This document shows, one piece after another, positions 61,325-64,000 of a DNA stretch of 64,000 bases. Numbering within the stretch: position 1 is the stretch's first letter; each line of letters starts with the position of its first letter. The notes beneath the pieces are model-generated. The model saw nothing but the letters and a program-made list of their open reading frames with translations, did not search any database and was not told the DNA's origin. This DNA comes from Devosia sp. 67-54 (GTDB taxonomy: Bacteria; Pseudomonadota; Alphaproteobacteria; Rhizobiales; Devosiaceae), in NCBI RefSeq assembly GCF_001899075.1, contig NZ_MKVA01000011.1, positions 434,001 to 498,000 of the forward strand, read 5' to 3'. A program made the position numbers and the translations under genes.

Positions 61325-62188
61325 ATGGCATCAGCAGCACCGCTGACCATCGACGAACCTGGCGAGCGGCGGCGGAGCCGGCGCGCGAACCTTCTGTTGG
61401 TCTCGGGCTGCGTGTTGCTTGTCATCATCATGCTCGTGCTTGCAGGCGGACCGCTCGTGCTGAAATACGGTCCGAACACCCTTGATTATGCCGCCATCCT
61501 GACGCCGCCAGGATCGGCCCACCTGTTGGGAACAGATGCCCTCGGTCGCGACCTTTTAGCGCGCATCATTTACGGCGGCTACAATAGCCTTTTCATCGGC
61601 GCCTGCGTGATGGTGGTCACCACTGTCGCGGGCGGCCTCATTGGCCTCGTCGCGGGCACAAACCCCCGGCTCGATGGCGTCCTGATGCGCATTATGGATG
61701 TGCTCATGGGCTTTCCGGTGCTGCTGCTCGCGCTCGCGATCCTCGCCGCCTTGGGCAATACCTCGGTGAATGTCGTTCTGGCGCTGGCGATGGTCTACAC
61801 GCCGCGCACCGCGCGCATCGTGCGCGCCGAGGCGCTGGTAATCCGCCGCCTCACCTATGTGGAAGCCGCCGAGTCGATCGGCGCCGGGCCGATGCGCATC
61901 CTCCTCGTTCATGTGCTGCCAGGGATTCTCCCGGCCCTGATGGTGCAGGAGACGTTCCTGTTCGCCTACGCGATCCTGGGTGAAGCCGGCCTCAGCTTCG
62001 TCGGTCTGGGGCTGCAGCCGCCCAACCCAAGTTGGGGCAACATCCTGGGCGAAGCGCGCGCCGCGTTCCAGCAGGCCTCGTGGCTGGTGATGTATCCCGG
62101 CCTCATCCTCGCGGCGACCGTACTGGCACTCAACCTCATCGGCGACGGCCTCGGCCGCGCCATAGATCCGAAACGGCGCGACGGCTAG
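61325..62188 (+). CDS. DppC/OppC-type ABC permease
   Basis: A 287-residue permease of the peptide/nickel family. An N-terminal helix (about residues 25-45) is followed by the DppC hallmark HLLGTDALGRDLLARIIYG, then five more helices. The coupling loop is YVEAAESIGAGPMRILLVHV and the end LNLIGDGLGRAIDPK. The start has GGAGG in front. No DppB-type partner permease precedes it, although such permeases work as B/C pairs; the partner may lie beyond the window. Confidence 0.92.
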   Translation: MASAAPLTIDEPGERRRSRRANLLLVSGCVLLVIIMLVLAGGPLVLKYGPNTLDYAAILTPPGSAHLLGTDALGRDLLARIIYGGYNSLFIGACVMVVTTVAGGLIGLVAGTNPRLDGVLMRIMDVLMGFPVLLLALAILAALGNTSVNVVLALAMVYTPRTARIVRAEALVIRRLTYVEAAESIGAGPMRILLVHVLPGILPALMVQETFLFAYAILGEAGLSFVGLGLQPPNPSWGNILGEARAAFQQASWLVMYPGLILAATVLALNLIGDGLGRAIDPKRRDG

Positions 62189-62230
62189 GCCGCCACTCCG
62201 CAGCAATCTCCGACAGGACCATCGAGACAA

Positions 62231-63442
62231 ATGACCGACAGAGCGTGGCTCACCGAGATCAAGACCGGCAAGAAGTTCGAGCTTGGCCCGATGTTCCGCA
62301 GTCCTGGGGACGGCGAGCTCAGCGTCACCTTCGATCTGGGTGCGGCAGCCGACGAATTCGCCGGCAACTGGAAGAAGCCAGGAACGCTGTGGGAGCGGTT
62401 CGGTGCCGTGATGGCGCCGCTCGAGAAACAGCACGCCGTGACGCTGGGCGAGGGAAACACACCGTTGGTGCGCAGCCGGCGCTTTGCCGAAAAGCTCGGG
62501 CTCAAGAACCTGTTCTTCAAGTTAGAAAACTGCAACCCAACCGGCTCATTCAAGGACCGGCAAATGGCGAGCGCCATCAGTACCGGCCGGTCCTGGGGCC
62601 GGACTCGCTACGCCACAGTGTCATCGGGCAATGTCGGCAATGCTCTGTCGGCTTACTGCGCCGCGCTGGGCTACGACGCCTATGTGTGGGTGGCCTCCGA
62701 CACCGCCGAAGGCAAGCGCCGGCAGATCAGCGTCTACGGCGCGCAGCTGTTCCTGTTCCCGCCGGCCGGACCCGGTCGTATGCGCGAACAGCTACGGCTG
62801 TTCCGCGGGCTCGGGCCATTCTGCGCCGAGCGCGGCATCGTGCCGATGATCTCTGCGCGGCCAGTCAATCCGTTCATGGTCGAAGGCACCAAGACAATGT
62901 CGTTCGAGATCGCGGCGACGCTGGGTCAGGCGCCCGATGAAGTATTCGCGACGGTCGGCGGCGGTGGCCTGATCGGCGGCCTGCACAAGGGCTTCAAGGA
63001 GCTCGTTGGGATGGAGCAGGCCAAGCGCATGCCGCGCATCAACGGCGCGCAGCGCAATGACCGCTACTTCGCGCCGATCGAACACATCACCGACGACAAG
63101 TGCGTTAACGGTGACTACTTCCTGCCCCTCGATGGCGAATGGGCGTGGGAGTCGATTCAGGACAGCAAGGGCACGATCGCGTCGGTCGATATGCCAGCGA
63201 TCACCGAGGCGCAGGCCTGGCTCGCCAATCTCGAGGGCATCTTCGCCGAACCGACCAGCGCCTATGGCGTCGCCGGCCTGATCGAGGCAGGGCGCGCCGG
63301 CAGGATCGATCCAGATGCGACGATCGTCTGCATCGTCACTGGCAACGGCCTCAAGGACCTGGCTGCCGCCGACAAGTTTGCGGAGTTCTTTCCGCTGCAC
63401 CAGCCCAAGACCGTGAACGGGCTTTCCGACTCCGGACTCTAA
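62231..63442 (+). CDS. Threonine-synthase-like PLP-dependent enzyme
   Basis: A 403-residue fold-type II PLP enzyme. The cofactor Lys108 is in ENCNPTGSFKDRQM; the phosphate-binding loop TVGGGGLIGGL and the Ser/Thr region SSGNVGNALSAY are intact. It resembles threonine synthases and related beta-eliminating or replacing enzymes, e.g. those acting on unusual amino acids. Its position between a peptide-type permease and a binding protein suggests a catabolic role for an imported amino-acid-like compound, not threonine synthesis. Confidence 0.87.
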   Translation: MTDRAWLTEIKTGKKFELGPMFRSPGDGELSVTFDLGAAADEFAGNWKKPGTLWERFGAVMAPLEKQHAVTLGEGNTPLVRSRRFAEKLGLKNLFFKLENCNPTGSFKDRQMASAISTGRSWGRTRYATVSSGNVGNALSAYCAALGYDAYVWVASDTAEGKRRQISVYGAQLFLFPPAGPGRMREQLRLFRGLGPFCAERGIVPMISARPVNPFMVEGTKTMSFEIAATLGQAPDEVFATVGGGGLIGGLHKGFKELVGMEQAKRMPRINGAQRNDRYFAPIEHITDDKCVNGDYFLPLDGEWAWESIQDSKGTIASVDMPAITEAQAWLANLEGIFAEPTSAYGVAGLIEAGRAGRIDPDATIVCIVTGNGLKDLAAADKFAEFFPLHQPKTVNGLSDSGL

Positions 63443-63491
63443 CCGCGACCGCCGGGGAGGCGATTGCAATTAACAGCGCATGAGGTGGACG

Positions 63492-64000
63492 ATGTTGCGA
63501 CTAGCTAAAGGCCTGATGTTGACGAGCGTGATCTTCACCGGACTGACGGGGGCGGCCTTTGCCGCGACCTGTGAGATCACCGGTGGCAAGATTCAGGCCG
63601 CCATGACAACCAATCCATCGACGATGGATCCGATCTTGACCACGACCAATGCTAGCCGGCAGATCGACACGCATCTGTTCGAGTCACTGGTGACGCTGGA
63701 TGAAAACTACAAGATCATCCCGCAGCTCGCGACTAGCTGGACCAAGAGCGACGATGGGCTCACCTATACGTTCACCTTGCGCGATGGAGTGAAGTTCCAC
63801 AACGGCGCGATGATGACCGCCGACGACGTGGTGGCCTCGGTGCAGCGCTTCCTACAGTTCTCGCCTGGCGCCAATCGCTTCAAGAAAGTCGCGTCGGTCG
63901 AGGCGGTCGATCCCAAGACCGTGAAGATCACCGTCTCGGAAGATTTTCCGCTGTTGACCAATCTGTCCATGCCCTCGCCGATCATCGCCATCATGCCGGC
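63492..64000 (+). CDS. Peptide/opine-type ABC substrate-binding protein (partial)
   Basis: The reading frame is open from the ATG at 63492 (GAGGTGG in front) to the window edge, 169 codons. A signal peptide (LMLTSVIFTGLTGAAFAAT) leads into a family-5 solute-binding domain: NPSTMDPILTTTNASRQI, LVTLDENYKIIPQLATSW, and LTYTFTLRDGVKFHNG. It would feed the DppC-type permease of the same operon. The C-terminal two thirds are outside the window. Confidence 0.92.
   Translation, partial: MLRLAKGLMLTSVIFTGLTGAAFAATCEITGGKIQAAMTTNPSTMDPILTTTNASRQIDTHLFESLVTLDENYKIIPQLATSWTKSDDGLTYTFTLRDGVKFHNGAMMTADDVVASVQRFLQFSPGANRFKKVASVEAVDPKTVKITVSEDFPLLTNLSMPSPIIAIMP

Overview
This is G+C-rich DNA from an alphaproteobacterium, probably Hyphomicrobiales (a Devosia- or rhizobium-like organism). 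The evidence is an Rhizobium-type frcR/frcBCA fructose transport locus, an Irr-like iron box near efeUOB, many sugar ABC operons with enolase-superfamily enzymes and FCD-GntR control, and an HWE-family sensor kinase. No rRNA, tRNA or CRISPR array was seen. The left 28 kb is a mobile defence island; the right 36 kb is a patchwork of chromosomal operons separated by gene debris.

1-14 kb: two unrecognised genes (706-2393) lie between arrays of small palindromic hairpins whose stems differ by paired, base-pair-preserving changes. Then come a solo protein with a PD-(D/E)XK-like C-terminal motif and a tightly overlapping six-gene operon: C5 cytosine methyltransferase, Vsr endonuclease, MORC/MutL-type GHKL ATPase, Z1-domain helicase-like protein, DUF4420 PD-(D/E)XK protein and AIPR-family protein. 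This is a restriction-modification-like system of the MORC/Z1 class.

13.8-19.3 kb: a 'mobile mystery' A/B pair (XRE protein plus Fic protein), then a CBASS operon (DUF2188 protein, patatin phospholipase effector, CD-NTase, stand-alone E2-like protein: a 'type II-short' layout). A divergent XRE/ImmA-type metalloprotease pair shares a promoter-operator region with it. 19.3-28.2 kb: mobile-element genes, namely a hairpin cluster, small membrane proteins, an ArdC antirestriction protein, a frameshifted SUEL-type lectin, a VirD4/TraG-like coupling protein, a relaxase lacking the usual tyrosine and a MobC-like accessory protein. The island ends in a truncated integrase next to an unrelated remnant. 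No other type IV secretion genes are visible, so it is mobilisable or decayed rather than self-transmissible.

28.5-38.5 kb: a MacAB-NodT type efflux operon, divergent from a BaeSR-like two-component pair, then an atypical orphan response regulator and an MsbA-like ABC exporter. 38.7-42.8 kb: the efeU-efeO-efeB ferrous iron uptake operon. 42.8-45.3 kb: one SAM methyltransferase and several gene remnants. 45.3-49.7 kb: frcA-frcC-frcB with divergent frcR; the downstream kinase gene is frameshifted and fused to a methyltransferase tail. 49.7-52 kb: an HWE histidine kinase and debris (MocR-type aminotransferase, Tn3 transposase, HipA and IS1182-type fragments).

52-59.7 kb: a sugar-acid uptake and catabolism locus with two enolase-superfamily enzymes, a MalFGK-type ABC transporter whose binding-protein gene carries a frameshift in its Tat signal, and an FCD-GntR regulator; a shared palindrome CTGATATATCAG lies before both transcription units. 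60.4-64 kb: an IclR regulator divergent from an unusual operon of a lone DppC-like permease, a threonine-synthase-like PLP enzyme and a peptide-type binding protein that runs off the window.
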